Assembly (NCBI RefSeq): GCF_004916905.1
Contig: NZ_SDLV01000004.1
Location: forward strand, 62,001-126,000
Direction of reading: 5' to 3'
Source of the DNA: Chryseobacterium candidae
Lineage (GTDB): Bacteria > Bacteroidota > Bacteroidia > Flavobacteriales > Weeksellaceae
Length of the DNA stretch: 64,000 bases
The notes beneath the pieces were generated by a model that searched no databases, was not told the origin of the DNA, and saw only the letters and a program-made list of their open reading frames with translations. The position numbers were made by a program, and so were the translations under genes. Positions 9,601 to 16,780 of this stretch are shown piece after piece (the stretch's first letter is position 1; every line of letters begins with the position of its first letter).

Positions 9601-10074
9601 CCTAAATTAGGAAAAGACATGAAAGTGGTAGGTGCCGAGATTGCAAATCTTACTGCAGAACAGATTTCCGCTCTTGAAAAAGAAGGAAAACTGGACGTTC
9701 AGGGATATGAAATGACCCTTAATGATGTGGAAATTTCTACAAAAGATATCCCGGGATGGACCGTTACTTCCGATGGAAAAACAACTGTGGCATTAGATTT
9801 GACGTTAACCGATGAATTAAAATCTGAAGGTATCGCAAGAGAATTCATCAACAGGATTCAAAACCTGCGAAAAGATAAAGACTTTGAACTGACAGACAGA
9901 ATTTCAATCACATTGGAAGAAAGTTCTCCTTTCCTGAATGAGATTAAGAAAAATGAGGAATATATTTCTTCCGAAGTCTTGTCAAATAAAATAGAAATTG
10001 TATCTTCACTTTCAAATTTTAACGAAATCGAAATAGATGAGGTTAATTTTAAGGTAAATGTTGAAAAAAATTAA
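6679..10074 (+). CDS. ileS: Isoleucine-tRNA ligase, IleRS2 type
   Basis: This enzyme charges tRNA-Ile with isoleucine. It has 1131 residues and a class I catalytic core. The KMSKR loop is at 683-687. The first signature motif reads G56-I57-H58-H59 where the usual order is HxGH. This swapped GXHH form is known from a branch of type 2 bacterial IleRS with very high mupirocin resistance. The CP1 editing region contains LAWTTTPWTLPSNTALTVG. The C-terminal anticodon-binding part is of the long, eukaryote-like type. It appears to be the only isoleucyl enzyme in the window, so it should be the housekeeping copy. Downstream is the dksA-like gene after 58 bases. Confidence 0.97.
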   Translation: MSQFKEYKNLNLIDVAENVAEFWKQNKTFNKSVEIRQGNPEFVFYEGPPSANGMPGIHHVMARALKDIFCRYQTQNGKQVFRKAGWDTHGLPVELGVEKELGITKEDIGKKISIEDYNKACREAVMRYTDVWNNLTEKIGYWVDLDDPYITYKSKYMETVWWLLKQLYSKDLLYKGYTIQPYSPKAGTGLSSHELNQPGTYRDVSDTTVVAQFKVKKHSSALFNDVDGDVHILAWTTTPWTLPSNTALTVGRDIEYVVVKTFNQYTFEPVTVVLSSVLLPKVFGKKYAEGTDEDFANYTPETKVIPFRILKEFTGEKLVDTRYEQLVPWFTPNDNPENAFRVILGDFVTTEDGTGIVHTAPTFGADDARVAKMAQPEIPPMLVKDENDNLVPLVDLQGKFIKGENVPAVFSGTYIKNEYYDEGTAPEKSWDVELAILLKTENKAFKVEKYVHSYPHCWRTDKPVLYYPLDSWFVKMTAVKDRLVNLNKEVNWKPKATGEGRFANWLENVNDWNLSRSRYWGIPLPIWRTEDLKEEKIIGSVEELYNEIEKSIAAGLMTENPFKGFIIGNMAESNYELVDLHKNVVDKVVLVSDSGKAMKRESDLIDVWFDSGSMPYAQLHYPFENKELIDNNKAFPADFIAEGVDQTRGWFYTLHAIGTAVFDSVAYKNVMSNGLVLDKNGQKMSKRLGNAVDPFETLSVYGPDATRWYMISNANPWENLKFDIEGIDEVRRKFFGTLYNTYSFFALYANVDGFKYSEKEVENRPEIDRWILSELNLLIKEVKAFYEDYEPTRVARAISTFVNDNLSNWYVRLCRRRFWKGDYSDDKISAYQTLYTCLEVVAKLSAPIAPFFMDQLYQDLNRVTGKENCESVHLTDFPVADESLIDQDLVEKTHLAQNITSMVFSLRKKENVKVRQPLQKVLIPVLDAKAEEQILAVADLIKQEVNVKELQLINAEEASHLIVKQIKPNFKALGPKLGKDMKVVGAEIANLTAEQISALEKEGKLDVQGYEMTLNDVEISTKDIPGWTVTSDGKTTVALDLTLTDELKSEGIAREFINRIQNLRKDKDFELTDRISITLEESSPFLNEIKKNEEYISSEVLSNKIEIVSSLSNFNEIEIDEVNFKVNVEKN

Positions 10075-10132
10075 TCTATAGTTATTATATTTCAAATTCC
10101 ATTTCATAATTTTATTAAAAAAGAGAAAGAAT

Positions 10133-10513
10133 ATGTCAGACGAAAGAGTAAGATACAGCGATGCTGATTTACAGGAATTTAAAGCGATCATTAAAGAAAA
10201 AATAGAAAAAGCAGAAAAAGATCTTCAGCTTATCAGAGAAAGTTTTATCAACGACCAGAATAACGGAACAGATGATACTTCTCCTACTTTCAAAGCTTTT
10301 GAGGAAGGAGCTGAAACGCTGAGTAAAGAGCAGAACTCTATTTTGGCAGGAAGACAGGAAAAATTCGTGCGTGATCTTAAAAATGCTTTGATCAGAATTG
10401 AAAATAAAACGTATGGTGTTTGCAGAGTAACAGGAAAACTGATTCCTAAGGAAAGACTTTTGGCCGTTCCTCACGCTACACTGAGCATCGAAGCGAAAAA
10501 CATGCAAAAATAA
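10133..10513 (+). CDS. DksA/TraR-family protein with degenerate zinc finger
   Basis: This 126-residue protein has the DksA/TraR layout: an N-terminal coiled coil (about 10-90) followed by the zinc-finger segment YGVCRVTGKLIPKERL. DksA relatives bind the secondary channel of RNA polymerase and adjust initiation. Only one of the four zinc ligands is left: Cys97 is present, while the other positions are T100, S118 and A121. Coordination of zinc by the usual four cysteines is therefore not possible. An acidic segment NNGTDDTS lies near the coiled-coil tip region where DksA has catalytic aspartates. Regulation of rRNA or stress genes is inferred from the family only. Confidence 0.85.
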   Translation: MSDERVRYSDADLQEFKAIIKEKIEKAEKDLQLIRESFINDQNNGTDDTSPTFKAFEEGAETLSKEQNSILAGRQEKFVRDLKNALIRIENKTYGVCRVTGKLIPKERLLAVPHATLSIEAKNMQK

Positions 10514-10518
10514 CCGTA

Positions 10519-10578
10519 AGGTTTGTAAAATAACATTGGGTTTATATCGTATTTACGGATACTTTATAAACCTAATTT
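10519..10578 (+). terminator. Possible terminator after the dksA-like gene
   Basis: An 11-bp stem (AGGTTTGTAAA with TTTATAAACCT, one G-T pair) is separated by a 33-base loop and followed by AATTTTT. The loop is long, so strength is uncertain. Confidence 0.45.
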
Positions 10579-10591
10579 TTAATGTATACCC

Positions 10592-10837
10592 ATGAGCGAA
10601 TTATTAATTTTGGGCCTCATCATCACCGCAGTTGTATTATTTTTCAACAAAGAATGGATCAAAAACAGATTCTTCCCTGATCAGAAAAAGAATTACACTA
10701 TTGATGACCGATTCAATTCTGATAAACGGGAACGGGAGAAAGAAATCGACAGACTTTTGAGTAAGATGGGCAAAAACGGAGTGAATGATTTGTCTGAAAA
10801 AGACAGGAAAAGACTTGATGAACTGTCCAAAATGTAA
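10592..10837 (+). CDS. Small membrane-anchored protein, DUF6576-like
   Basis: This 81-residue protein has an N-terminal hydrophobic helix (about 3-18, LLILGLIITAVVLFF) followed by a charged cytoplasmic tail. The tail segment EIDRLLSKMGKNGVNDLSEKDR matches the short helical DUF6576-type region found at the end of some Bacteroidota rhomboid proteins, here on its own. No catalytic residues are visible. It lies 17 bases ahead of the next small gene, which in turn overlaps lspA by one base, so the three probably form one transcription unit. Function is unknown. Confidence 0.7.
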   Translation: MSELLILGLIITAVVLFFNKEWIKNRFFPDQKKNYTIDDRFNSDKREREKEIDRLLSKMGKNGVNDLSEKDRKRLDELSKM

Positions 10838-10854
10838 AAAAATAAATATAAGAA

Positions 10855-11049
10855 ATGGAATCTATCATAGTACATCCTAAAAATTCTATGGAGCTGAGTG
10901 CACTGAAAACTGTTCTGAAGGAAATGGGTATTAAATTTGAAAAAGCTCATGTTAAAAGCTCATTCAATGGACAGAAAGTGGTTAAGAAAGCAAGCGATAA
11001 CAACAATATAAAGCCGGCATCAAAGCCCTCAAAACCTAAAGGACAGTAA
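10855..11049 (+). CDS. Small conserved protein, DUF2683-like
   Basis: This 64-residue protein opens with MESIIVHPKNSMELSALK, a beta strand plus helix seen in small Bacteroidota proteins of the DUF2683 kind, some of which are paired with toxins. The second half is basic and low in complexity (KPASKPSKPKGQ) and is probably disordered. No toxin partner is next to it: the stop codon overlaps the start of lspA (TAATG). Translational coupling with lspA is likely. I cannot assign a function. Confidence 0.6.
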   Translation: MESIIVHPKNSMELSALKTVLKEMGIKFEKAHVKSSFNGQKVVKKASDNNNIKPASKPSKPKGQ

Positions 11050-11690
11050 TGAAAAAGATCTTAGCAATAACATTTTTAGTGTTGTTCATTGACCAGGCTT
11101 CAAAAATTTATATCAAAACTCATTTTGAACTGAATGAGAGTATTCCTGTCATCAACGGTTTCTTTAACAAAACTTTTGTTGAAAACCCGGGAATGGCCTA
11201 TGGATTTCACTTTGGAGGAATTATCGGAAAATATTTTCTGGTAATCCTGAGACTTTTCCTGATCGGAGGGATGATCTATATGTTCAAAAAATGGCTGAAA
11301 GAAGGAGCTTCTAATTATCTTTTAGTTCCAATGGCTGTCATTTTTGCCGGAGCTATCGGAAATCTTATTGACGGCATGTTCTATGGAATGATCTTCGACA
11401 GCGGAACTGTTTACGACGCCAACACTGACCGATGGATTGGCTACGGCGGAATTTCCAAGCTTGTTCCTTTTGGACACGGATATTCCACCTTTATGAAAGG
11501 ATGTGTAGTAGATATGCTTCATTTCCCTGTGGTAGACTGGTACGTTCCTGAAAGCTGGCCTTTGATAGGAGGAAAACATATTGAGTTCTTCAAATATATT
11601 TTCAATGTTGCCGATTCCGCCATCACGGTAGGTGCGGCATTCTTATTAATATTCAGAAAAAAAGCATTCCCGAACGGACTGGAGTTTTAA
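11049..11690 (+). CDS. lspA: Lipoprotein signal peptidase (signal peptidase II)
   Basis: This inner-membrane aspartic peptidase removes signal peptides from prolipoproteins after diacylglyceryl transfer. In 213 residues it shows FIDQASK near the start, ENPGMAYG, GAIGNLIDG (about 101-109) and the two catalytic aspartates, D155 in VVDMLHF and D189 in NVADSAI. Four transmembrane segments are visible. It is longer than the usual 160-170 residues because of an insertion of about 35 residues (about 115-150) between GNLID and VVD, a feature common in Bacteroidota. Lipoproteins with clear lipoboxes are encoded elsewhere in the window (28257, 29545). Confidence 0.95.
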   Translation: MKKILAITFLVLFIDQASKIYIKTHFELNESIPVINGFFNKTFVENPGMAYGFHFGGIIGKYFLVILRLFLIGGMIYMFKKWLKEGASNYLLVPMAVIFAGAIGNLIDGMFYGMIFDSGTVYDANTDRWIGYGGISKLVPFGHGYSTFMKGCVVDMLHFPVVDWYVPESWPLIGGKHIEFFKYIFNVADSAITVGAAFLLIFRKKAFPNGLEF

Positions 11691-11705
11691 ATATATATTT
11701 TTCGG

Positions 11706-12350
11706 ATGAAAAAAATAATCAAAAATATTTTTAAATTTTTCCTGCTTCTTCTGGTTGCAGGAATTATTTTTATTGCCTGGGCAAATTACAGCATCAAAAA
11801 AGACAGCGCACCATTTGTTTCCTACACTATTGCTGATGTACCGGAATCAAAGACTGCATTATTACTGGGAACAGGGAAACTTCTGAGCAATGGAACTCCG
11901 AATGCTTATTTCTACAACAGAATTAAGGCTGCAAGTGATTTATACAAAAGCGGGAAAATACAATACATCATCGTTAGTGGTGATAACAGTACCAAAGATT
12001 ATAATGAACCTGAAGATATGCAGCTGGCATTGATGCAGGAGGGAATTCCACAGGATAGAATTATTTTAGACCATGCCGGATTCAGAACGCTGGATTCTGT
12101 GGTGAGGGCAAAAGATATTTTCAGCCAGACAAAGCTGATTATTATCTCTCAGAAGTTCCACAATGAAAGGGCTGTTTTCCTGGCCAGAAAAAATGGTATG
12201 GAAGCCTTTGGATATAATGCTGCAGACGTGAATAAGTATGCAGGCTTAAAGACGAATTTGAGAGAGTACCTTGCAAAAGCTAAAGCCTACTGGGATCTTC
12301 TTTTTGGTGTGGAACCGAAATTTGGAGGAGAGAAGATTGCAATTCCTTAG
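11706..12350 (+). CDS. SanA/YdcF-family (DUF218) membrane protein
   Basis: This 214-residue protein has one N-terminal transmembrane helix (about 8-25) and then a DUF218 domain with ALLLGTGKLLSNG, YNRIKAASDLYKSGKI, IIVSGDNS and LIIISQKFHNERA. The SanA/ElyC/YdcF family is linked to envelope integrity in enterobacteria, but the biochemical activity is not settled. It starts 16 bases after lspA and may be co-transcribed with it. A location on the periplasmic side of the inner membrane is inferred. No terminator hairpin with a T tract is obvious right after the stop. Confidence 0.85.
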   Translation: MKKIIKNIFKFFLLLLVAGIIFIAWANYSIKKDSAPFVSYTIADVPESKTALLLGTGKLLSNGTPNAYFYNRIKAASDLYKSGKIQYIIVSGDNSTKDYNEPEDMQLALMQEGIPQDRIILDHAGFRTLDSVVRAKDIFSQTKLIIISQKFHNERAVFLARKNGMEAFGYNAADVNKYAGLKTNLREYLAKAKAYWDLLFGVEPKFGGEKIAIP

Positions 12351-12360
12351 TTTTTTAATC

Positions 12361-12392
12361 ACGGATTGCACAGATTTTCACAGATGATTGAG
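12361..12392. repeat. Copy of the interspersed CACAGAT repeat
   Basis: The segment around CACAGATTTTCACAGATGAT resembles the one at 16663-16692. Both lie between genes. The rest of the interval 12393-12580 is AT-rich, includes several TTTTTAC units near 12528-12552, and has no supported gene. Confidence 0.45.
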
Positions 12393-12580
12393 AAAAAACA
12401 GATTGATTATTTTGGATTGATAGGTTTTGGCTGAAGCCAATGAATGGATGTTGAATTTTAAGCTGGCCGGGTTTTCTTCGGCTCCGCTCAGAATTATAGC
12501 CCACCCCTATTGAATTTTAATAATAACCTTTTTACTTTTTACTTTTTACTTTTTTTATCCATTATTCCCGCCAAACCTCG

Positions 12581-12588
12581 TAAATTTG
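12581..12588 (+). promoter_or_regulatory. -7 promoter box for trpS
   Basis: TAAATTTG matches the Bacteroidota box, 35 bases before the trpS ATG. Confidence 0.6.
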
Positions 12589-12623
12589 CTATTCATTAAT
12601 TTTTAAATATAAATTTTAAACCA

Positions 12624-13592
12624 ATGTCAAGAATTCTTACCGGCATTCAAGCCACCGGAACACCCCATCTTGGAAACTTATTGGGAGCTATTATTCCTGC
12701 TATTGAACTATCCAAGCAGGAAGGAAACGAATCATTTTTATTTATTGCGAATCTTCATTCACTTACCCAGATTAAAGACGCGCAGACTTTAAGACAAAAT
12801 ACCTACGAAATAGCTGCGGCTTGGCTTGCTTGTGGATTAGATACCGAAAAAACATATTTCTACAGACAAAGTGATATCGCTGAAACCTGTGAACTTTCTT
12901 GGCATTTATCATGTTTTTTTCCTTATCAAAGATTAACCTTGGCTCATTCATTTAAAGATAAGGCAGACAGACTTCAGGATGTGAATGCAGGTTTGTTTAC
13001 TTACCCTATTCTGATGGCTGCAGATATTTTACTGTATGATGCAGAGATTGTACCTGTAGGAAAGGATCAGCTTCAGCATCTGGAAATTGCAAGAGATGTA
13101 GCTTCCAGGTTTAACAACCAAATGGGAGAAGTTCTTGTATTACCACAAGCGGAACTTCAGCAGGATACGAAATATGTTCCCGGAACAGATGGGCAGAAAA
13201 TGTCTAAATCAAGAGGAAATATCATCAATATTTTCTTACCTGAAAAGGAACTGAAAAAACAGGTAATGAGTATTGAGTCTGATTCGAAATCCCTGGAGGA
13301 ACCCAAGGATCCTGAAACGGATAAAACGTTCCAGATTTATCAGCTTATTGCTACCCCTGAACAGACTGAAGAATTAAGAGCAAAATATCTTGCCGGAAAC
13401 TTCGGATACGGGCATGCTAAGAAAGAACTTTTAGATCTTATCCTAGTACGTTTTGAGAAAGAAAGAGAAATGTTTGCTTATTATATGAACAATCTTGATG
13501 AACTTGAGACAAAACTTCAGCAAGGAGCTGAAAAAACAAGAACTATCGCGCTGGAAACGCTGAAAAGAGTAAGAACAAGCTTAGGATTTTAA
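12624..13592 (+). CDS. trpS: Tryptophan-tRNA ligase
   Basis: This class I enzyme charges tRNA-Trp. It has 322 residues, the normal length for the bacterial form. The HIGH-equivalent is TGTPHLGN (residues 11-18) and the KMSKS loop begins at K192. The tryptophan-binding region contains LMAADILLYDAEIVPVG. No extra domain is present. It has its own promoter box and ends facing the minus-strand histidine kinase gene, with a long palindromic repeat between them. Confidence 0.97.
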   Translation: MSRILTGIQATGTPHLGNLLGAIIPAIELSKQEGNESFLFIANLHSLTQIKDAQTLRQNTYEIAAAWLACGLDTEKTYFYRQSDIAETCELSWHLSCFFPYQRLTLAHSFKDKADRLQDVNAGLFTYPILMAADILLYDAEIVPVGKDQLQHLEIARDVASRFNNQMGEVLVLPQAELQQDTKYVPGTDGQKMSKSRGNIINIFLPEKELKKQVMSIESDSKSLEEPKDPETDKTFQIYQLIATPEQTEELRAKYLAGNFGYGHAKKELLDLILVRFEKEREMFAYYMNNLDELETKLQQGAEKTRTIALETLKRVRTSLGF

Positions 13593-13613
13593 TTCTGAGT
13601 TTTAAACATAAGA

Positions 13614-13752
13614 AGAGGCTGTGTCAAAAGTCAAACAATCTGGCTTTTGTCATTCTGACGAAGGAAGAATCTCATTGATAACCAAACATATGAGATTCTT
13701 CACCACATTTCATTTCGTTCAGAATGACACTTTTGAGACAGCCTCTTTTCTA
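13614..13752. repeat. Nested palindromic intergenic repeat, probable bidirectional terminator
   Basis: Outer arms AAGAGGCTGTGTCAAAAGT and ACTTTTGAGACAGCCTCTT pair nearly perfectly. Inside are further inverted arms (GTCATTCTGACGAA with TTCGTTCAGAATGAC; AAGAATCTCAT with ATGAGATTCTT), so the whole 139 bases can fold as one long hairpin with internal loops. It lies between convergent genes and ends in TTTT on the plus side. Similar GTCATTCTGA elements are scattered in flavobacterial genomes as far as I recall. Confidence 0.7.
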
Positions 13753-13771
13753 TTGATGTAAATAGTTACTT

Positions 13772-15058
13772 TTAATGGGTATTATTCTTTGTCAGGATAA
13801 AGTAATGCATCTGATCTCCATATTCATAACTAACATCCCAGCCAGGATATTGTTTGATAATGGTCTTAATGATAGACAATCCCAATCCGGTAGAGTTATT
13901 ATCTGATCCTTGTTTATAAAAACGGTTAAAGATTCTTGACTGATCTAAAGACACAGGATTTCCGCTGTTTTGAAATGCGATTCTGTTATTTTCAATGATA
14001 ATGTTCAGAGTTCCTTCTTCGTTGTTGTATTTTACGGCATTTTTAAGAAGATTAGACAACAAAATATCGGCAAGATCCTGATTGAAATCCGCGACAAATT
14101 TTCCTTTCTCAACAATATTGACCTCTACTTTTTTAAAGGCAATAAAATCTTCATAATTCTGAACCAATTGAGCGACCATCCCGTTAAAATCAACATCTGA
14201 GGTTTTATTAAACTGGCTGTTTTCAATTTTGGAAAGCATTAATAAAGATTTGTTTAAGCCCACCATTCTTCTCAGATCATTCTTCACTTCAGTAAGGAAG
14301 ATAAGATTATTTTTATCAAGATCGTGATTCTGGATCATCAGATCAATTTTATTAATCACGATAGCCAAAGGAGTCTGAAGCTCATGAGAAGCGTTTTCAA
14401 TAAACTGTTTTTGCTGATAGAAAACCAATTCATTACGTTCAATCATTTCATTGATTTCCACATTTAATTCTTCAAATTCGGTGATCTTATAATTCTGCTT
14501 TTCCTGAGAAAAAGGAATTCCAAACTGATATTTCTTAAGCTTATCCAAAATCAGATAGAATGGTCTCATAGCATTATTAAGCAGATATCCGTTAACAGCT
14601 ACGATACTTATCACCAAAAGGATATAAAGAACAATCAGGGCTGTTGTGAGATCGTAAATCAATTCATCCTCTTCTACCGTTGATGTTCTGATAACAAGCC
14701 GCTGATGACCTTTGAACTGATCAATAAAGTCGGCCTCAAGAACCCGGTAAGGCTGATCTTTGTCATCATACTCCATATAGTACATCTTATTGTAGAGCCT
14801 GCTTTTGTTTTGATAATCTGCAGCTTTGATAGGATTGATTTTAAATTCATTGAATCCAAACTCATTATTCTTCAACAGCTGGGGATTAAGATAAACCGCT
14901 TTAATAATCTGAATTTTTCTATCTCTTAAACCGTCATCCACATTATCATGCACTTCATCCAGGATATAGGCATAAAAAAGGCCTGCCCACACTGCTATAA
15001 TAAACAGCAGGATCATGATCAGATATTTTATCGTGTAATATTTTAATGAGGTTTTCAT
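13772..15058 (-). CDS. Sensor histidine kinase, OmpR-system partner
   Basis: This inner-membrane sensor kinase has 428 residues. Transmembrane helices lie at about 12-31 and 138-158 and enclose a periplasmic sensor region of about 105 residues. The H-box is ENASHELQTP with phospho-acceptor His225. The N-box NLLKNAVKYN and the ATP lid STGLGLSIIK follow. The signal is unknown. Its start codon overlaps the stop of the response regulator gene by one base (TGATG), so the pair is translationally coupled. There is no linked transporter or efflux gene to suggest the stimulus. Confidence 0.93.
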   Translation of the reverse strand: MKTSLKYYTIKYLIMILLFIIAVWAGLFYAYILDEVHDNVDDGLRDRKIQIIKAVYLNPQLLKNNEFGFNEFKINPIKAADYQNKSRLYNKMYYMEYDDKDQPYRVLEADFIDQFKGHQRLVIRTSTVEEDELIYDLTTALIVLYILLVISIVAVNGYLLNNAMRPFYLILDKLKKYQFGIPFSQEKQNYKITEFEELNVEINEMIERNELVFYQQKQFIENASHELQTPLAIVINKIDLMIQNHDLDKNNLIFLTEVKNDLRRMVGLNKSLLMLSKIENSQFNKTSDVDFNGMVAQLVQNYEDFIAFKKVEVNIVEKGKFVADFNQDLADILLSNLLKNAVKYNNEEGTLNIIIENNRIAFQNSGNPVSLDQSRIFNRFYKQGSDNNSTGLGLSIIKTIIKQYPGWDVSYEYGDQMHYFILTKNNTH

Positions 15059-15729
15059 CAGATGAATTTATATCCTATTCCGTATACGGCCTGAAAATCT
15101 GCTTCTGCATTGAGGGTTTTCAGTTTTTTACGAAGATTTTTGATCTGGGAATAAATAAAATCCAGACTGTCTGCCTGATCGATATAATCTCCCCAGATTG
15201 CTTCTGCCAAAGTTGTTTTCTGTAAGGTTTTCTCCGGATGAATGACAAAATAATACAGAAGGTCATATTCTTTTCGGTTAAGAACAAGCTCATCATTCCC
15301 CACTTTCACTGTTCTGTTTTCCGGATCAATGCTGATATTTTTGTAACGGATGATGTTTTCGCCATCCTGATTTTTTCTTCTGATCACAGATTTGATTCTT
15401 GCCATCAGTTCTGCAAGATGGAAAGGTTTTGCAAGATAATCATCTGCTCCTATTTCCAGTCCGGCCACCTTATCGTCCACAGAGTCTTTGGCTGAAAGAA
15501 TGATTACAGGGTCTTTCTTATGCATTTTTTTGATCTCTCTCAGAAGATCTATTCCGTTTCCGTCAGGCAGCATAATATCCAGCAAAATGCAATCGTATTC
15601 ATAGGAAATAATTTTGTCCAGCCCTCCACAGTAATTCTCCGCATATTCTACAATGAAATGTTCTGCTTCCAGGAACTTCTGTACGGTATCTTTCAGTTCG
15701 GGTTCATCTTCTACTATTAAAATCTTCAT
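15058..15729 (-). CDS. OmpR/PhoB-family response regulator
   Basis: This DNA-binding response regulator has 223 residues. The receiver domain (about 1-115) has the acidic pocket EDE (7-9), phospho-acceptor Asp51 in CILLDIMLPDG and Lys101 in YLAKPFH. The C-terminal winged helix (about 125-223) ends YGIGYKFI, as usual for OmpR-type proteins. It is the first gene of the two-gene unit with the kinase downstream. Targets cannot be deduced here. A PepSY-like gene lies upstream on the same strand, and PepSY-like proteins often sit near such systems in Bacteroidota, so regulation of it is possible but unproven. Confidence 0.94.
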   Translation of the reverse strand: MKILIVEDEPELKDTVQKFLEAEHFIVEYAENYCGGLDKIISYEYDCILLDIMLPDGNGIDLLREIKKMHKKDPVIILSAKDSVDDKVAGLEIGADDYLAKPFHLAELMARIKSVIRRKNQDGENIIRYKNISIDPENRTVKVGNDELVLNRKEYDLLYYFVIHPEKTLQKTTLAEAIWGDYIDQADSLDFIYSQIKNLRKKLKTLNAEADFQAVYGIGYKFI

Positions 15730-15788
15730 ATTCTGGATCTGTATATTTTGCTACTTCATTAATGTATATCAAATATATGAAATTAAAA

Positions 15789-15880
15789 GCTGGAAGAATT
15801 GAAGAGGGAAGCTGGAAATTCTTCACACTACATCAATCTATGCAGTTTCATTCACTTCCTTCTTCCAGCCTCCGGCTTCC
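15789..15880. repeat. Imperfect inverted repeat (GCTGGAAG type)
   Basis: Arms GCTGGAAGAA (15789-15798) and TTCTTCCAGC (15860-15869) are perfectly complementary, and GGAAGCTGG pairs partly with CCGGCTTCC. It resembles a scattered intergenic repeat and lies in the 387-base gap before the PepSY-like gene. Confidence 0.45.
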
Positions 15881-16079
15881 TTACTTAACAAAACGCCCAT
15901 CCGCATCAAAAACAAGGCATAAGCCATTCATCAGATTGATTTTATAGGCATTATATTTTTTCTCAATAGAATCAATTACGCTACCAGGGCGATACTTTGT
16001 CATAAATGACACCATATTTTTTCAAATCTTATCAGAAGAAATCTTTCTTCCGTTACTGTTTATCAAATTCCTGTTGACG
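15881..16079 (-). pseudogene. Decayed remnant of a PepSY-like gene
   Basis: Reading the minus strand gives NSNGRKISSDKI, a TGA stop (16024-16022), then KNMVSFMTKYRPGS, KKYNAYKINLMNG, LCLVFDADGRFVK and TAA. This aligns with the C-terminal half of the intact neighbour at 16117 (FDSNGNWKEV; SYKAELSNGLELEFDRNGNFK). Upstream, GAATTTGAT would encode the expected EFD but lies one base out of frame, so a frameshift is also present. No signal peptide or N-terminal half is left. It is a degenerate tandem paralogue. Confidence 0.75.
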
Positions 16080-16116
16080 ATATTATTAATATTTAGTGTT
16101 TGTATTCGGTTACGTG

Positions 16117-16566
16117 TTAATCATCGATTCTTTTAAAGTTCCCATTTCTGTCGAATTCAAGCTCCAATCCATTGGAAAGTTCCGCTTTATAAGACCATCT
16201 TTTCTTTTCGATCTTGATGATATAAGTATTAGGAAAATTCTTTGTGCTGTAATTTCTTATGGATGCAGGAATGAAGCCGTAAGGAATTTTCTGATGTTTT
16301 CCATCTACTTCTTTCCAGTTTCCGTTGCTGTCGAACTCTATTTTCATTCCATTAGTAAGGTATGCTTTGTACTCATCTACTCCATAGATTTCCCTGTCTT
16401 CGATGGCTGAGTTTACAGGGATACCTTTAAAATGAACTGCAAGAAAGTTTTTAGCTGTTTTGGGTAACTGATTAGCATGGATTGCTCTGTCCTGTGCAGA
16501 AATTAAGCCCCCAATTAATAAAAAAACAATGATTAATACTCCTGTGATTTTCTTTACATTTTTCAT
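16117..16566 (-). CDS. Secreted PepSY-like domain protein
   Basis: This 149-residue protein has a signal peptide (about 1-24, cleavage after ISA) and two PepSY-like repeats. The first includes KIEFDSNGNWKEVDG and the second YKAELSNGLELEFDRNGNF. The family is periplasmic; some members bind or inhibit other proteins, but most have no known role. A broken paralogue lies just downstream. The gene stands alone, with a two-component system further downstream on the same strand. Assignment is by repeat pattern and signal peptide. Confidence 0.82.
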   Translation of the reverse strand: MKNVKKITGVLIIVFLLIGGLISAQDRAIHANQLPKTAKNFLAVHFKGIPVNSAIEDREIYGVDEYKAYLTNGMKIEFDSNGNWKEVDGKHQKIPYGFIPASIRNYSTKNFPNTYIIKIEKKRWSYKAELSNGLELEFDRNGNFKRIDD

Positions 16567-16662
16567 ACTATTACATTTTTCTGTTATTATTATGGAGCAA
16601 AGTTCATGATCAATTTGGGAAAGAATTGGGAAAAATGATTTTGGTGGAAAATATTTAATTTA

Positions 16663-16692
16663 ACCACAGATTGACACAGATGATCGCAGATG
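16663..16692. repeat. Copy of the interspersed CACAGAT repeat
   Basis: This holds three CAGAT units (ACCACAGATTG, ACACAGATG, TCGCAGATG) in 30 bases. It is related to the element at 12361-12392. Confidence 0.45.
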
Positions 16693-16725
16693 CTTGTATT
16701 GATTTCTGCAGTGCATTGAAAACAG

Positions 16726-16757
16726 AAAAGCCACTAAGGTGGTCTTAGTGGCTTTTT
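16726..16757. terminator. Bidirectional terminator
   Basis: A perfect 13-bp stem AAAAGCCACTAAG/CTTAGTGGCTTTT with a 5-base loop. It lies 24 bases after the stop of the minus-strand nucleotidase gene and serves it; the A and T tracts allow function in both directions. Confidence 0.9.
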
Positions 16758-16780
16758 ATCAGGTTTTATAATCTAATATT

